DNA of 64,000 nt from Diphasiastrum complanatum (taxonomy: Eukaryota > Streptophyta > Lycopodiopsida > Lycopodiales > Lycopodiaceae). Of this stretch, positions 62,362 to 64,000 are shown piece by piece (the first letter of the stretch is position 1; each line of letters begins with the position of its first letter). A program made the translations under genes and the position numbers. Location of the stretch: the NCBI GenBank assembly GCA_029204225.1, contig CM055104.1, forward strand, positions 45,699,835-45,763,834, written 5' to 3'. The notes beneath the pieces are model-generated. The model had not been told where the DNA came from and did not search any database. It worked only from the letters and a program-made list of their open reading frames with translations.

Positions 62362-64000
<1,639 letters not shown>

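Overview
The window is nuclear DNA of a land plant with a retrotransposon-rich genome. The lineage cannot be fixed from the sequence. The evidence is one intron-rich gene for a plant-type condensin subunit (SMC4/CAP-C) surrounded by many decayed, nested Ty1/Copia and Ty3/Gypsy elements, long dinucleotide arrays and AT-rich spacers. No bacterial, organellar, tRNA, rRNA or CRISPR features were seen.

Layout. 1-3.4 kb: repeat remnants, including a Copia gag piece and a broken gene of an unrecognised proline-rich/coiled-coil family. 3.4-8.8 kb: a complete but inactivated Copia element (A) with two LTRs and a GGTGG target duplication. 8.8-9.0 kb: a short block encoding RNA polymerase II CTD-type heptads. 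9-13.4 kb: GC-rich palindromic DNA, a Gypsy integrase remnant and spacer. 13.4-27.5 kb (minus): SMC4, 28 coding exons, 1260 codons, apparently intact, with an E2F-like site and two G-box palindromes upstream. 27.8-31.1 kb: spacer with one strong hairpin. 31.1-43.4 kb: a second, longer copy of the proline-rich/coiled-coil family, interrupted by Copia element B (TSD GCAAT) and preceded by Copia J and Gypsy L. 43.4-62.4 kb: element E (LTRs, no visible proteins), the two halves of Copia G, Copia C, Copia I carrying a nested Gypsy H, and Gypsy K. 62.4-64 kb: microsatellites.

The only gene likely to serve the plant is SMC4. Everything else is mobile DNA or gene fragments moved by it. Two rearrangements can be read from broken reading frames. 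A 1.43-kb micro-inversion (about 38724-40150) has 10-bp inverted repeats at its ends. A larger inversion of about 15 kb (about 43.44-58.45 kb) would explain why the halves of G, of E, and probably of one Gypsy (K and L) now lie far apart on opposite strands. By-eye LTR divergence puts A (about 2.6%) as youngest, then E (about 5.5%), then B (about 10%).

All alignments were done by eye. Exon borders of SMC4 were set by frame continuity, GT-AG rules and remembered family conservation. Element names A-L are local labels.
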